DNA from: Alphaproteobacteria bacterium
GTDB lineage: Bacteria > Pseudomonadota > Alphaproteobacteria > ATCC43930 > CGMCC-115725
DNA length: 64,000 nt
Direction: 5' to 3'
NCBI GenBank assembly: GCA_021325525.1
Contig: JAJPHB010000128.1
Coordinates: forward strand, 62,001-126,000
Shown here: positions 1-8,068 of the stretch, piece after piece
Layout of the letters: every line of letters starts with the position of its first letter
How positions within the stretch are numbered: position 1 is the first letter of the stretch
Notes under the pieces: model-generated
What the model saw: the letters and a program-made list of their open reading frames with translations, nothing else
What the model was told of the DNA's origin: nothing
Database searches by the model: none
Program-made: the position numbers and the translations under genes

Positions 1-302
1 CACTGACCGGCCGAGAAGGTCGGATCGGTCGCCGACAGCTTCTGGAATTGCGGCGCCACGAACTCGGTCACCGTCGGCTGAAACGACGCCGCCACATTGG
101 CCTGAGTGTAAATGTTCTGCACCGTCGTGACGAAGCTCTGCGGCAGGACGTTGCCGGGCAGCCCGCAATCGGTGAAGGTGTTGTCGCTGCACACATTGAT
201 GACTTGGATCGACAGCGAGCTGTTGATCGTCGTCGCGCCGGCGGCGACGGCGGAGAGAGCGAGAAGCGCTGCACCCAGAACTGTCGATGCCGCAACTCTC
301 AT
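1..302 (-). CDS. secreted protein, N-terminal part only (cut by window edge)
   Basis: The first 100 residues of a minus-strand gene running off the left edge. It begins MRVAASTVLGAALLALSAVA, a clean signal peptide with a small-residue cleavage area (VAAGA). The mature part has two cysteines close together (NVCSDNTFTDCG) followed by a segment about an Ile-Tyr-x-Gln-Ala motif (QNIYTQANVAASFQPTV). That layout recalls predicted metalloprotease-like secreted proteins that often end in a PEP-CTERM anchor, but the zinc site and C-terminus are outside the window, so this is only a guess. The ATG at 302 is preceded by a strong GGAGGGGG ribosome site. Its neighbour at 1226-1432 is a PEP-CTERM protein, which makes an exosortase link plausible but not shown. 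Confidence 0.7.
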   Translation of the reverse strand, partial: MRVAASTVLGAALLALSAVAAGATTINSSLSIQVINVCSDNTFTDCGLPGNVLPQSFVTTVQNIYTQANVAASFQPTVTEFVAPQFQKLSATDPTFSAGQ

Positions 303-371
303 CACCCCCTCCCCTTCGTCATTCTTGCCGAGCCGCGCCGACTGGGTACGGCTGCGAAGTGATAGCGCATG

Positions 372-1226
372 TCACGACACAACGCGGCGCAAGCCGTGTG
401 GCGCCTGCGCTCGCCGCCCGTTGCCGGCGCGTGCGAGCAGCCACGGCGACATCAGCATTGCCGGCAGAGTCTGGTATTCGGCCGCCCGCAGCTCCGCGAT
501 GCCGAAGCAAAGCGCTTCGTGGGCCTCGGGCGAGAGCCGGCGGAAGGTGCCGAAGACACGGTCCCAGAGCGAGAAGACCGCGCCGTAGTTAGAGTCGGCG
601 TCCGATCGCGCCAGCGCGTGGTGAATGCGATGCATGTCGCTCGTCACCAGAAGGCGCTGGAGCCACGGCTCCCAGCGCGGCGGCAGGCGCAGATTGCCGT
701 GCTGGATGGCGGCCGTCGTCGTCAGCACGACGCCATAGGCGAAGAGCGCCAGCGGCGGGATGTCGATGACGAGGAACCCGATCCACAGCAGGGCCGATCC
801 GGCGACGATCTCCAGCGGGTGATGCCGCAGCGCCGTCGAGACGTCGAGATCGGGATCGGAATGATGGAGGGCGTGGAGGCGCCACAGAAACGGAACGGCG
901 TGCTCCAGGCGATGAAGCCCGTAGCGGAGGACATCGCAGACGAGCACCCCGGCGACGATCGTCGGCAGCGCGCCGGCAAAGGGCCAGCCGGGCAGCGCCA
1001 CGCCGAGCGCGGCCGCGATCTCGCCGCGGATGCGGGCCGGCTCCGGCAGGAGCCAGACCATGAGGGCCGAGTTCACCAGGTAGAGAACGATGTTCCCGAC
1101 CCAGCGCCCGCCGACATCCACGGCCTGCTGCCGGCGCGGCCACGCCAACTCCCACGCCGCGACCAGAAAGAAGCCGCCGAACAGGGCGAGAAAGCGGAGC
1201 AGCGCGCCGCTCGTCGGCTCGGGCAT
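372..1226 (-). CDS. fatty acid hydroxylase / sterol desaturase family membrane protein
   Basis: A 284-residue integral membrane di-iron enzyme of the fatty acid hydroxylase superfamily. The three histidine boxes are visible: HRLEH near residue 107, LHALHH near 119 and HRIHH near 200, between about four to five hydrophobic segments, which matches the family topology and usual length (250-320). Members hydroxylate or desaturate sterols, fatty acids, carotenoids or sphingoid bases using O2; the substrate here cannot be read from sequence. The ATG overlaps the stop of the upstream PEP-CTERM gene (TGATG), so the two are translationally coupled and share the sigma-54 promoter at about 1490. The protein starts MPEPTSGALLRF, which by chance resembles a PEP sorting motif but lies at the wrong end. 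Confidence 0.88.
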   Translation of the reverse strand: MPEPTSGALLRFLALFGGFFLVAAWELAWPRRQQAVDVGGRWVGNIVLYLVNSALMVWLLPEPARIRGEIAAALGVALPGWPFAGALPTIVAGVLVCDVLRYGLHRLEHAVPFLWRLHALHHSDPDLDVSTALRHHPLEIVAGSALLWIGFLVIDIPPLALFAYGVVLTTTAAIQHGNLRLPPRWEPWLQRLLVTSDMHRIHHALARSDADSNYGAVFSLWDRVFGTFRRLSPEAHEALCFGIAELRAAEYQTLPAMLMSPWLLARAGNGRRAQAPHGLRRVVS

Positions 1227-1432
1227 CAGCGCTTGCGCCCGTTCCGACCTTTGCGGTGCCGGAGATAGGCGAGCGCGCCGACCCCGCCCATGAAGAGGGC
1301 GAGGCTGGTCGGCTCGGAAACGAGAACGGTGCAGCCATTGCCGGCGCCGGCCAGCGCGGAGCCGCCGGCGAGGAGCAGTGCTGAAGCGGCAATCATGACA
1401 GCGAATGCCGGAATCTTTGCCGAGAGCTCCAT
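1226..1432 (-). CDS. very small PEP-CTERM sorting-domain protein
   Basis: A 68-residue protein: signal peptide (hydrophobic run at residues 9-28 ending SALA), about nine residues of mature sequence with one cysteine (GAGNGCTVL), then a PEP-CTERM-like tripartite tail: VSEPTSLALF motif, hydrophobic stretch GGVGALAYL, and basic end RHRKGRNGRKR. PEP-CTERM tails are cut and re-attached by exosortase in bacteria that make exopolysaccharide; here the usual Pro in VPEP is Ser. Start ATG at 1432 has a GAGGAG ribosome site about nine bases upstream. Almost no ectodomain is left after processing, which is unusual. It is co-transcribed with the hydroxylase downstream. Confidence 0.75.
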   Translation of the reverse strand: MELSAKIPAFAVMIAASALLLAGGSALAGAGNGCTVLVSEPTSLALFMGGVGALAYLRHRKGRNGRKR

Positions 1433-1481
1433 CGGTTCGATCTCCTCACGAGGATTCCCTTGGACCTAGCGGACGGAGCGC

Positions 1482-1498
1482 TGCAACTTCCGTGCCAA
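1482..1498 (-). promoter_or_regulatory. sigma-54 (RpoN) promoter of the PEP-CTERM/hydroxylase unit
   Basis: Minus strand reads TTGGCACG-GAAG-TTGCA, matching the RpoN consensus TGGCACG-N4-TTGCW with the invariant GG and GC ten bases apart. The GC lies about 50 bases before the ATG at 1432, so transcription would start near 1471 and leave a roughly 40-base leader containing the ribosome site. Sigma-54 promoters are known before PEP-CTERM genes controlled by PrsK/PrsR two-component systems in other bacteria; those regulators are not in this window. Confidence 0.75.
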
Positions 1499-1950
1499 CA
1501 AGTAAAAACAATGAGTTAATGGGTAAACGGAAGAGATCGGCTTGACGAATGTAAGAAAATGCGACAATCGGTGGCATTGCAACTTCACGTAGCAACCATA
1601 AAAGCCGCACGACGGCTCGGAGAAAGTTCCGTTCGACTCACCTATCTGTCTGAATTTGGGTGGATTTCTTCGATCTCAACCATGAGTGACGAGTGCATCC
1701 CGCCTTGCATTTCACACAGGCCCGGACTTCTCCGATGCTGCTTTGTAAGGAGACCTGTACTTTGGGGTGTGTCGGTTTCCTTTACACGAGACGGCGTCCC
1801 TGCGGCTCTATGACGCGGCCCGGGAAGGGTTGGAGCCGCCGCGCTGGCCGGCGGCGAGGCTCTTGACGCCGCGGCGCCGACCTTGACCATGGTGCGGCCA
1901 TAGATCGCGAGGCCATCCTGAGAAAATCCGCCCTGCCGCTCTCCCGCCTG
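1499..1950. other. 452-base intergenic region, AT-richer, no gene recognised
   Basis: Divergent region between the sigma-54 unit and phoR. The part 1500-1800 has markedly lower GC than the flanks and no open frame with recognisable protein features; an 84-codon plus-strand frame at 1559-1813 has no ribosome site and no family resemblance. It may hold the upstream activator sites for the sigma-54 promoter. From about 1800 composition returns to normal and may belong to the phoR leader. Confidence 0.4.
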
Positions 1951-3306
1951 GTGCCGGCGATGCTCGTGCTGGCGGCGCCGAGCGGCATCGCGCTCGCCGT
2001 GCTTGGCGGCACGGGGCGGTTGTCGCCGGGCTGGGTCGCGCTCGGCTTCATCGGCCTGCTCCTCGCGACCGGCCTCGTCCTCCACCGGCATCTGCGCGGG
2101 CTCGCGGCTCTCGGCGCCGCGACCGCCTCCCTCGCGCGCGGCGAAACTCCGCAGCCGCCGCGCCGCGCCGACCCCCTCGTCCTCGAGCTGTGGCATGGCT
2201 TGATGCGTCTCGCCCGCGAGCTGCGACAGCGCCTGGTTGAGCGCACGGAAGCTCTCGCCGCCGCGCGCGCGGTGCTGGCAGCGCTGCCCGATCCGCTGAT
2301 CCTCCTCGACGCCCGCCGCCGCATCCTCGAAGCCAACCTCGCCGCCGAGGCGCTGCTGGGCGCCGCACTCGGCGGACGCGACCTCGCCGCCGCTTTGCGC
2401 GATCCGGCGGTGCTCGCTGCCGCCGATGCGGTGCTGGGCGGGGCCGCGGCGCGGCGCGTCGAATTCACCTTGCCGCAGCCGGCGGAGCGCATCCTCGGCG
2501 CGGAGATCGTCGCCCTGCCGCCGGGCACGGCCGGGGCGAACGCCGCGCTCCTTCTCCTGCGCGACCTCACCGCCGCGAAGCGCAGCGAGCGCATGCGCGC
2601 CGATTTCGTCGCCAATGCCAGCCACGAGCTCCGCACGCCCTTGGCGGCGCTGCTCGGCTTCGTCGAGACGCTGCGCGGCCCGGCCCGCGACGACCGCGCC
2701 GCGCAAGACCGCTTCCTCGCGATCATGCACGAGCAGGCATCGCGGATGGCCCGTCTCATCGACGATTTGCTGTCGCTGTCGCGCATTGAGATGAACGAGC
2801 ACTCGCCGCCCACGGGACGCGTCGATCTCGGCCGTCTTCTCGGCGGCGTCGCCGCCGGCTTCCAGCTCCGCGCCGCCGCGCGCGGCATGTCGATCGCGCT
2901 CGATGTTCCGCCCGGCCTGCGCGCCGCGCTCGGCGATCCCGACGAGCTGGCGCAAGTCTTCCAGAACCTCCTCGACAACGCCGTCAAATATGCCGGCGAG
3001 GGGACGCCGATCACGGTGTCGGCGCGCCTTGTCGAGGGCGGGCGTGGCGGCGCGCGCATCGCGGTCGCGGTGAAGGACCGCGGGGAGGGCATCGCGCGGC
3101 AACACCTGCCGCGCCTCACCGAGCGCTTCTACCGCGTCGACACGGCGCGCTCGCGCGCGATGGGCGGGACGGGGCTCGGCCTCGCCATCGTCAAGCACAT
3201 CGTCAGCCGCCACCGCGGGGCGCTCGACATCGCGAGCGAGCCCGGCGAGGGCTCGGTCTTCACCGTGCTGCTGCGGCCGGCCGCCACAGCCGCGGCCGGC
3301 GGATGA
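1951..3306 (+). CDS. phoR: phosphate regulon sensor histidine kinase PhoR
   Basis: Membrane histidine kinase of 451 residues that with PhoB senses phosphate limitation through the Pst transporter and PhoU. Two hydrophobic N-terminal segments (about residues 2-20 and 28-44) are followed by a PAS-like region (about 85-200), a HisKA domain with the phospho-acceptor in [15 protein letters not shown] near residue 225, then the HATPase with N box FQNLLDNAVKYAGEG, and G boxes DRGEGIARQHL and GGTGLGLAIVKHI. The GTG at 1951 is the first usable start in the frame (an in-frame stop lies at 1864); the frame is open through ILRKSALPL upstream, so a rarer start such as CTG 1918 is possible. It lies just upstream of pstS, as in many alphaproteobacteria. 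Confidence 0.93.
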   Translation: MPAMLVLAAPSGIALAVLGGTGRLSPGWVALGFIGLLLATGLVLHRHLRGLAALGAATASLARGETPQPPRRADPLVLELWHGLMRLARELRQRLVERTEALAAARAVLAALPDPLILLDARRRILEANLAAEALLGAALGGRDLAAALRDPAVLAAADAVLGGAAARRVEFTLPQPAERILGAEIVALPPGTAGANAALLLLRDLTAAKRSERMRADFVANASHELRTPLAALLGFVETLRGPARDDRAAQDRFLAIMHEQASRMARLIDDLLSLSRIEMNEHSPPTGRVDLGRLLGGVAAGFQLRAAARGMSIALDVPPGLRAALGDPDELAQVFQNLLDNAVKYAGEGTPITVSARLVEGGRGGARIAVAVKDRGEGIARQHLPRLTERFYRVDTARSRAMGGTGLGLAIVKHIVSRHRGALDIASEPGEGSVFTVLLRPAATAAAGG

Positions 3307-3317
3307 TCGGCGCGGAG

Positions 3318-3357
3318 CCGTCATCAAACTGCAACATCGCCGTCACATGATGGTCGC
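3318..3357 (+). promoter_or_regulatory. Pho box (PhoB binding site) upstream of pstS
   Basis: Four 7-base units spaced exactly 11 bases apart: CCGTCAT at 3318, CTGCAAC at 3329, CCGTCAC at 3340 and TGGTCGC at 3351. The PhoB consensus is a direct repeat of CTGTCAT with 4-base spacers, so units one and three fit best and four units would bind two PhoB dimers. It ends about 60 bases before the pstS ATG, in the phoR-pstS gap, consistent with phosphate-starvation control of pstSCAB-phoU-phoB. Confidence 0.75.
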
Positions 3358-3418
3358 CGAGGCGCGCTAGAGATCGGGCGCGGGCGGAAGGCGCCCGGAT
3401 CACCTGGGGAGGCATTTG

Positions 3419-4471
3419 ATGCGAGGTTTCACAGCGGCCGCACTCGCGGCGATCGGCGCGACATTTCTCGCGGCCGCGCCCGAGGCGGCACAGATTTCCG
3501 GGGCAGGCGCCACCTTCCCCTATCCCATCTATGCGAAATGGGCCGAGGCCTATAAGGCGAAGACCGGCGTCGCGATGAACTACCAGTCGATCGGCTCGGG
3601 CGGCGGCATCAAGCAGATCGAGAGCAAGACCGTCGATTTCGGCGCGTCCGACATGCCGCTGAAGCCGCAGGATCTGGAGAAGGCGGGGCTGCTGCAATTC
3701 CCGATGATCATGGGCGGCGAGGTTGCCGTCCTGAACCTCAAAGGCGTGGCCCCCGGAACGCTGAAGCTCGACGGCAAGGCGTTGGCCGGCATCTATCTCG
3801 GCAAGATCGCCAAATGGAACGATCCCGCCTTGCAGAAGCTCAATCCCGGCCTCGCCCTCCCCGATCAGGCGATCGCCGTCATCCACCGCTCCGACGGCTC
3901 TGGCACAACCTTCATCTTCACCGACTATCTCTCGAAGGTGAGCCCGGAATGGAGCGACAGCGTCGGCGCCAGCACCGCGGTCGGCTGGCCCGTCGGGCTC
4001 GGCGGCAAGGGCAATGAGGGCGTCGCCGCCCTGGTCGGCCGCACGGCGGGCGCCATCGGCTATGTCGAATACGCCTATGCGAAGCAGAACAACCTCGCCT
4101 ACGCGCTCCTCGCCAACAAGTCGGGGGCCTACAACCAGCCGGATGCCGCCTCCTTCCAGGCGGCCGCCGCCAATGCCGATTGGCGCAGCGCCAAGGATTT
4201 CGACCTGCTGCTGACCGATCAGCCCGGCGCCGCGAGCTGGCCCATCACCGGCGCGAGCTTCATCCTCATGCACCGGCAGCAGGCGAAGCCGGCGACAGCA
4301 AAGCAGGTGCTGGACTTCTTCGACTGGTGCTACCGCCACGGCCAGAGCCTCGCCGCCGAGCTCGATTACGTGCCCATGCCGGCGAGCGTCGTCGATCTCG
4401 TCGAGGCGGGCTGGAAAACCCAGATCACCGGTCCCGACGGCAAGCCGGTGTGGACCGGGCCGGGATCGTGA
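3419..4471 (+). CDS. pstS: phosphate ABC transporter substrate-binding protein PstS
   Basis: Periplasmic phosphate-binding protein of the high-affinity Pst transporter, 350 residues. A signal peptide (residues 1-24, ending PEAAQ) precedes the PstS signature ISGAGATFPYPIYAKWAEAY. Phosphate-contacting segments are visible: GSGGGIKQI, DFGASDMPL and HRSDGSGTTFIFTDYL. An ATG at 3419 follows a GGGGAGG ribosome site at 3406-3412; a TTG directly in front is less likely to be used. It is the first gene after the Pho box and heads the pst operon. A palindromic repeat follows the stop, as is typical where the binding protein must be made in excess over the permease. Confidence 0.97.
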   Translation: MRGFTAAALAAIGATFLAAAPEAAQISGAGATFPYPIYAKWAEAYKAKTGVAMNYQSIGSGGGIKQIESKTVDFGASDMPLKPQDLEKAGLLQFPMIMGGEVAVLNLKGVAPGTLKLDGKALAGIYLGKIAKWNDPALQKLNPGLALPDQAIAVIHRSDGSGTTFIFTDYLSKVSPEWSDSVGASTAVGWPVGLGGKGNEGVAALVGRTAGAIGYVEYAYAKQNNLAYALLANKSGAYNQPDAASFQAAAANADWRSAKDFDLLLTDQPGAASWPITGASFILMHRQQAKPATAKQVLDFFDWCYRHGQSLAAELDYVPMPASVVDLVEAGWKTQITGPDGKPVWTGPGS

Positions 4472-4510
4472 TGATGGGATCGTGATGCGTGAGAGCAGGG
4501 CGCGCGGCGG

Positions 4511-4613
4511 CCCTCGCCCCTCGCCCGTCACCTTCACCTCTTCCCTCTCCCCGCCGGGGAGAGGGGAGAGGAAGGAGCCCTTTGCGAAGCAATGGGAAGG
4601 TGAGGGGCGAGGG
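4511..4613. repeat. palindromic extragenic repeat between pstS and pstC
   Basis: Nested inverted repeat: outer arms CCCTCGCCCC (4511) and GGGGCGAGGG (4604), middle arms CACCTTC (4529) and GAAGGTG (4596), inner arms CCCTCTCCCCG and CGGGGAGAGGG around 4543-4565. The inner core is the same as in repeats at 14620, 35257 and 62587. In RNA it would fold into a long hairpin that could stabilise the pstS message or limit read-through to pstC. Confidence 0.85.
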
Positions 4614-4648
4614 TCACCGCCGCCCATTCGGAAGTTGACGAGACGATC

Positions 4649-5611
4649 TTGACCGCTGCCATCCTCCCCGCGCTCCGCAAGCCCCGCCTCGGCCGCTTCG
4701 GCGATCCCGCCTTCCGCGCCCTGACGAGCGCCTTCGCGCTGCTCGTTCTCGTCATCCTCGGCGGCATCGTCGCCGCCTTGGCGCGGGGCGCGCTGCCGGC
4801 GCTGGCGAAGTTCGGCCTGCCCTTCCTCGCGAGCGCAGCCTGGAATCCGGTCAAGGAGAATTTCGGCGCGGCGGCGCCCATCTACGGCACCCTCGTCACC
4901 TCGGCGATCGCCATGCTCGTCGCCATCCCGCTCGCCTTCGGCATCGCGCTCTTCATCACCGAGCTCTGCCCGGCTTGGCTGAAGCGGCCGCTCGGCACGA
5001 TGATCGAGCTCCTCGCCGCCATTCCCAGCATCATCTACGGCATCTGGGGGCTCTTCGTCTTCGCTCCCTTCCTGCAGGCGCACCTCGAGCCGGCGATCAT
5101 CGCGAGTTTGGGCGCGCTGCCCGGGATCGGCGCGCTCTTCGCCGGGCCGCCGCTCGGGATCGGCCTTCTCACCGCCGGCCTCATCCTCGCCATCATGGTG
5201 CTGCCCTTCATCACCGCCGTCATGCGCGACGTCTTCGCGACCGTGCCGGCGATCCTGCGCGAATCCGCATACGGCATCGGCGCCACCACCTTCGAGGTCG
5301 TCTGGCGCGTGGTCCTGCCCTATACGCGGACCGGCGTCCTCGGCGGCATCATGCTGGGGCTGGGCCGCGCCCTCGGCGAGACCATGGCGGTCACCTTCGT
5401 CATCGGCAATGCGCATCGCATCCAGGCCTCGCTCCTCCAGCCGGGCACGACCATCTCGGCCGCGCTCGCCAATGAATTCACCGAGGCGGTCGGCGACATC
5501 TACACCTCCTCCCTCATCGCCCTCGGCCTCATACTCTTCATCATCACCGCGATCGTGCTCGCCCTCGCGAAGCTGATGCTGATCCGCCTCGAAGCACGGG
5601 CCGGCGCCTGA
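4649..5611 (+). CDS. pstC: phosphate ABC transporter permease PstC
   Basis: Inner-membrane permease of 320 residues forming the Pst channel with PstA. About six transmembrane segments; the ABC-permease EAA loop is seen at [20 protein letters not shown] (residues near 206-225), and [19 protein letters not shown] is the PstC/PstA family signature. The start is assigned to TTG 4649, because in-frame codons upstream offer no ATG or GTG before the repeat; the ribosome site is weak. Its stop overlaps the pstA start (TGATG), so pstC and pstA are coupled. Confidence 0.94.
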   Translation: MTAAILPALRKPRLGRFGDPAFRALTSAFALLVLVILGGIVAALARGALPALAKFGLPFLASAAWNPVKENFGAAAPIYGTLVTSAIAMLVAIPLAFGIALFITELCPAWLKRPLGTMIELLAAIPSIIYGIWGLFVFAPFLQAHLEPAIIASLGALPGIGALFAGPPLGIGLLTAGLILAIMVLPFITAVMRDVFATVPAILRESAYGIGATTFEVVWRVVLPYTRTGVLGGIMLGLGRALGETMAVTFVIGNAHRIQASLLQPGTTISAALANEFTEAVGDIYTSSLIALGLILFIITAIVLALAKLMLIRLEARAGA

Positions 5612-6459
5612 TGTCGGCGGCGCTCTACGTCCGGCGCCGGCGGCGCAACGCCTTCGTCATCGGCCTCGCGGTCGCGGCGACGACGCTCGGCATCCTCTGG
5701 CTCGCCCTCATTCTCTTCGCCCTGCTGCGCAACGGCATCGCGGCGCTCGGACCCGATCTCTTCCTGCGCATGACGCCGCCGCCCGGCAGCAAGGGCGGCC
5801 TTCTCAACGCCATCGCCGGCAGCCTCGTCCTGACGCTGGTCGGCACCGCGGCGGGCGCGCCGGCCGGCATTCTCGCCGGCACCTTCCTCGCCGAATACGG
5901 GCGCGGCAGCCGCCTCGCGGCGGTGCTGCGCTTTTTGAACGACATTCTGCTCTCGGCACCCTCCATCATCATCGGCCTCTTCATCTACGCGGTGATGGTG
6001 CTGCCGATGGGCCACTTCTCGGCCTGGGCGGGCGCCGCGGCGCTCGCCATCATCACCATCCCCGTCGTGCTGCGCACCACCGAGGACATGCTGGGCCTCG
6101 TCCCGGCGGCGCTGCGCGAGGCGGCGGCGGCGCTCGGCGCGCCGCGCTGGAAGGTCATCGTCATTGTCGCCTACCGCGCCGCGCTGCAGGGCATGGTGAC
6201 CGGCGTCATGCTGGCGGTGGCGCGCATCGCCGGCGAGACGGCGCCGCTGCTCTTCACCGTGCTCAACAACCAGTTCTGGAGCACCGACATGAACGCGCCC
6301 ATGGCGAACCTGCCGGTCGTCATCTTCCAATTCGCGCTCAGCCCCTATGCCGATTGGCAGCGCCTCGCCTGGGGCGGCGCGCTGCTCATCACCGCGACCA
6401 TCCTTCTCCTCAATATCGCGGCGCACCTCATCGCCGCGCGGAGCAGCTCCAGCCGATGA
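5611..6459 (+). CDS. pstA: phosphate ABC transporter permease PstA
   Basis: Second Pst permease, 282 residues, about six membrane segments. The basic N-terminus ([10 protein letters not shown]) is cytoplasmic; the EAA loop reads [20 protein letters not shown] and the signature [20 protein letters not shown] follows. Its start overlaps the pstC stop and its stop overlaps the pstB ATG (ATGA at 6456), so pstC-pstA-pstB are read as one coupled unit. Length is normal for the family. Confidence 0.95.
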   Translation: MSAALYVRRRRRNAFVIGLAVAATTLGILWLALILFALLRNGIAALGPDLFLRMTPPPGSKGGLLNAIAGSLVLTLVGTAAGAPAGILAGTFLAEYGRGSRLAAVLRFLNDILLSAPSIIIGLFIYAVMVLPMGHFSAWAGAAALAIITIPVVLRTTEDMLGLVPAALREAAAALGAPRWKVIVIVAYRAALQGMVTGVMLAVARIAGETAPLLFTVLNNQFWSTDMNAPMANLPVVIFQFALSPYADWQRLAWGGALLITATILLLNIAAHLIAARSSSSR

Positions 6460-7289
6460 ACGCCGAGACTTCGCTCGCCGCCGCGCGCGCCGCGCTCCCG
6501 CCCCGCGTGGCCCGGCCCGGCGCCCGCCGCGTCCTCGAAGAGAAGATCGTCATCCGCGATCTCTCCTTCTACTACCGCGATTTCGCCGCGCTGAAGCGCA
6601 TCGGCCTCGCGCTCTACGACAAGCAGGTGACCGCCTTCATCGGCCCGTCGGGCTGCGGCAAATCCACCCTGCTGCGCACGATGAACCGCATCTACGATCT
6701 TTATCCGGGGCAGCGGGCCACGGGCGAGATCCTGCTCGACGGCGAAAACATTCTCGATCCGCGGCAGGACCTCAACCTGCTGCGCGCCAAGGTCGGCATG
6801 GTGTTCCAGAAGCCGACGCCCTTTCCGATGTCGATCTTCGACAACATCGCCTTCGGCATCCGCCTCTACGAGCGCCTCGGCACGGGCGAGCTCGCCGACC
6901 GCGTCGAGGAGGCGCTGCGGCGCGCCGCGCTCTGGGACGAGGTCAAGGACAAGCTGCGGCAGAGCGGGCTCAGCCTTTCGGGCGGCCAGCAGCAGCGCCT
7001 CTGCATCGCGCGCGCCATCGCCGTCAAGCCCGAGGTGCTGCTTCTCGATGAGCCGGCCTCGGCCCTCGATCCGATCTCGACGCAGCGCATCGAGGAGCTG
7101 ATCGCCGAATTGAAATCCGACTACTGCATCGCCATCGTCACGCACAACATGCAGCAGGCGGCGCGCAGCTCGGATTTCACCGCCTTCATGTATCTGGGCG
7201 AGCTCGTCGAGTTCGACGAGACCGAGGCGATCTTCACGAAGCCGCGCGAGAAGCGCACCGAGGACTACATCACCGGGCGTTTCGGATGA
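6456..7289 (+). CDS. pstB: phosphate ABC transporter ATP-binding protein PstB
   Basis: Cytoplasmic ATPase of the Pst transporter, 277 residues. Walker [18 protein letters not shown]-loop with [16 protein letters not shown] (a PstB hallmark), ABC signature [16 protein letters not shown], Walker [14 protein letters not shown] and switch histidine in VTHNMQQA are all intact. The ATG at 6456 overlaps the pstA stop; the frame is open further upstream but inside pstA. PstB is thought to pass transporter state to PhoU and PhoR. Confidence 0.97.
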   Translation: MNAETSLAAARAALPPRVARPGARRVLEEKIVIRDLSFYYRDFAALKRIGLALYDKQVTAFIGPSGCGKSTLLRTMNRIYDLYPGQRATGEILLDGENILDPRQDLNLLRAKVGMVFQKPTPFPMSIFDNIAFGIRLYERLGTGELADRVEEALRRAALWDEVKDKLRQSGLSLSGGQQQRLCIARAIAVKPEVLLLDEPASALDPISTQRIEELIAELKSDYCIAIVTHNMQQAARSSDFTAFMYLGELVEFDETEAIFTKPREKRTEDYITGRFG

Positions 7290-7318
7290 GCGGGCCGGCG
7301 CTGTCGGGAGAATGAGCC

Positions 7319-8068
7319 ATGGTCTCCGAGCACATCATCAAGAGCTATGACGAGGAGCTGCGGCGCCTCGCCAGCGCCATCACTGAGATGGGCGGCCTCG
7401 CCGAGAGCCAGCTCGCCGCGGCGATCCGCGCCGTCATCGAGCGCGACAGCGAGCTCGCTTCCCGCGTCGTCGAGGGCGACGCCGTGGTCGACCGGCTGGA
7501 GCGCGAGGTGGACAGCCTCGCCGTCCGCCTGCTCGCGCTGCGCCAGCCCATGGCGCGCGACCTGCGCGAGATCCTGGCGGCACTCCGCATCGCCAGCGAT
7601 CTCGAACGCATCTGCGACTATGCCGCCAACGTCGCCAAGCGCTCGATCGTCTTGAACCAGGCGCCGCCGGTGAAGCCGGTCTACGCCCTGCCGCGCATGG
7701 TCAAATTCGCGCAGCAGCTGACGACCGACGTCATCGACGCCTATGTCCAGCGCGACGCCGAGAAGGCCGTCGCCGTCTGGGCGCGCGATGAAGAGCTCGA
7801 CGAGATGTATTCGGGGCTCTTCCGCGAGCTCCTCACTTACATGATGGAAGATCCGCGCAACATCACCCCCTCGACCCATCTCCTCTTCATGGCGAAGAAC
7901 ATCGAGCGCATCGGCGACCACGCAACGAATATCGCCGAGACAGTCTATTTCCTCGTCCACGGCACGCCGCTCGACCAGGCGCGGCCAAAGGCGGACCGGT
8001 CGATCCAGGCGAGCGCCGCCGCCGCGCCGCCACGCGCGACGCCCGGCGACGGCGGGAGCGCGGCATGA
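7319..8068 (+). CDS. phoU: phosphate signalling protein PhoU
   Basis: Negative regulator that links Pst transport state to PhoR, 249 residues. It has the two-repeat three-helix PhoU fold, with the metal-binding motif ERICDYAANVAKR (near residue 97) in the first half and ERIGDHATNIAETVYFL in the second. The last 25 residues are an Ala/Pro-rich tail. Starts 29 bases after pstB, and its stop overlaps the phoB ATG (ATGA at 8065). Confidence 0.96.
   Translation: MVSEHIIKSYDEELRRLASAITEMGGLAESQLAAAIRAVIERDSELASRVVEGDAVVDRLEREVDSLAVRLLALRQPMARDLREILAALRIASDLERICDYAANVAKRSIVLNQAPPVKPVYALPRMVKFAQQLTTDVIDAYVQRDAEKAVAVWARDEELDEMYSGLFRELLTYMMEDPRNITPSTHLLFMAKNIERIGDHATNIAETVYFLVHGTPLDQARPKADRSIQASAAAAPPRATPGDGGSAA

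Noticed and set aside
1189-1226. The hydroxylase N-terminus PEPTSGALLRFLALF followed by a helix and WPRRQQ looks like a PEP-CTERM signal.
   Set aside because: Sorting signals are C-terminal; here it is the first membrane helix of a family with a normal N-terminus.
1559-1813. An 84-codon plus-strand frame in the AT-rich intergenic region before phoR.
   Set aside because: No ribosome site, no family resemblance and odd composition; could be a gene remnant but cannot be supported.
1642-3327. A 561-codon minus-strand frame opposite phoR.
   Set aside because: Shadow frame of phoR: charged repeats and no ribosome site or domain.
3260-5416. A 718-codon minus-strand frame opposite pstS-pstC.
   Set aside because: Runs through two well-supported genes and the palindromic repeat; composition typical of antisense frames.
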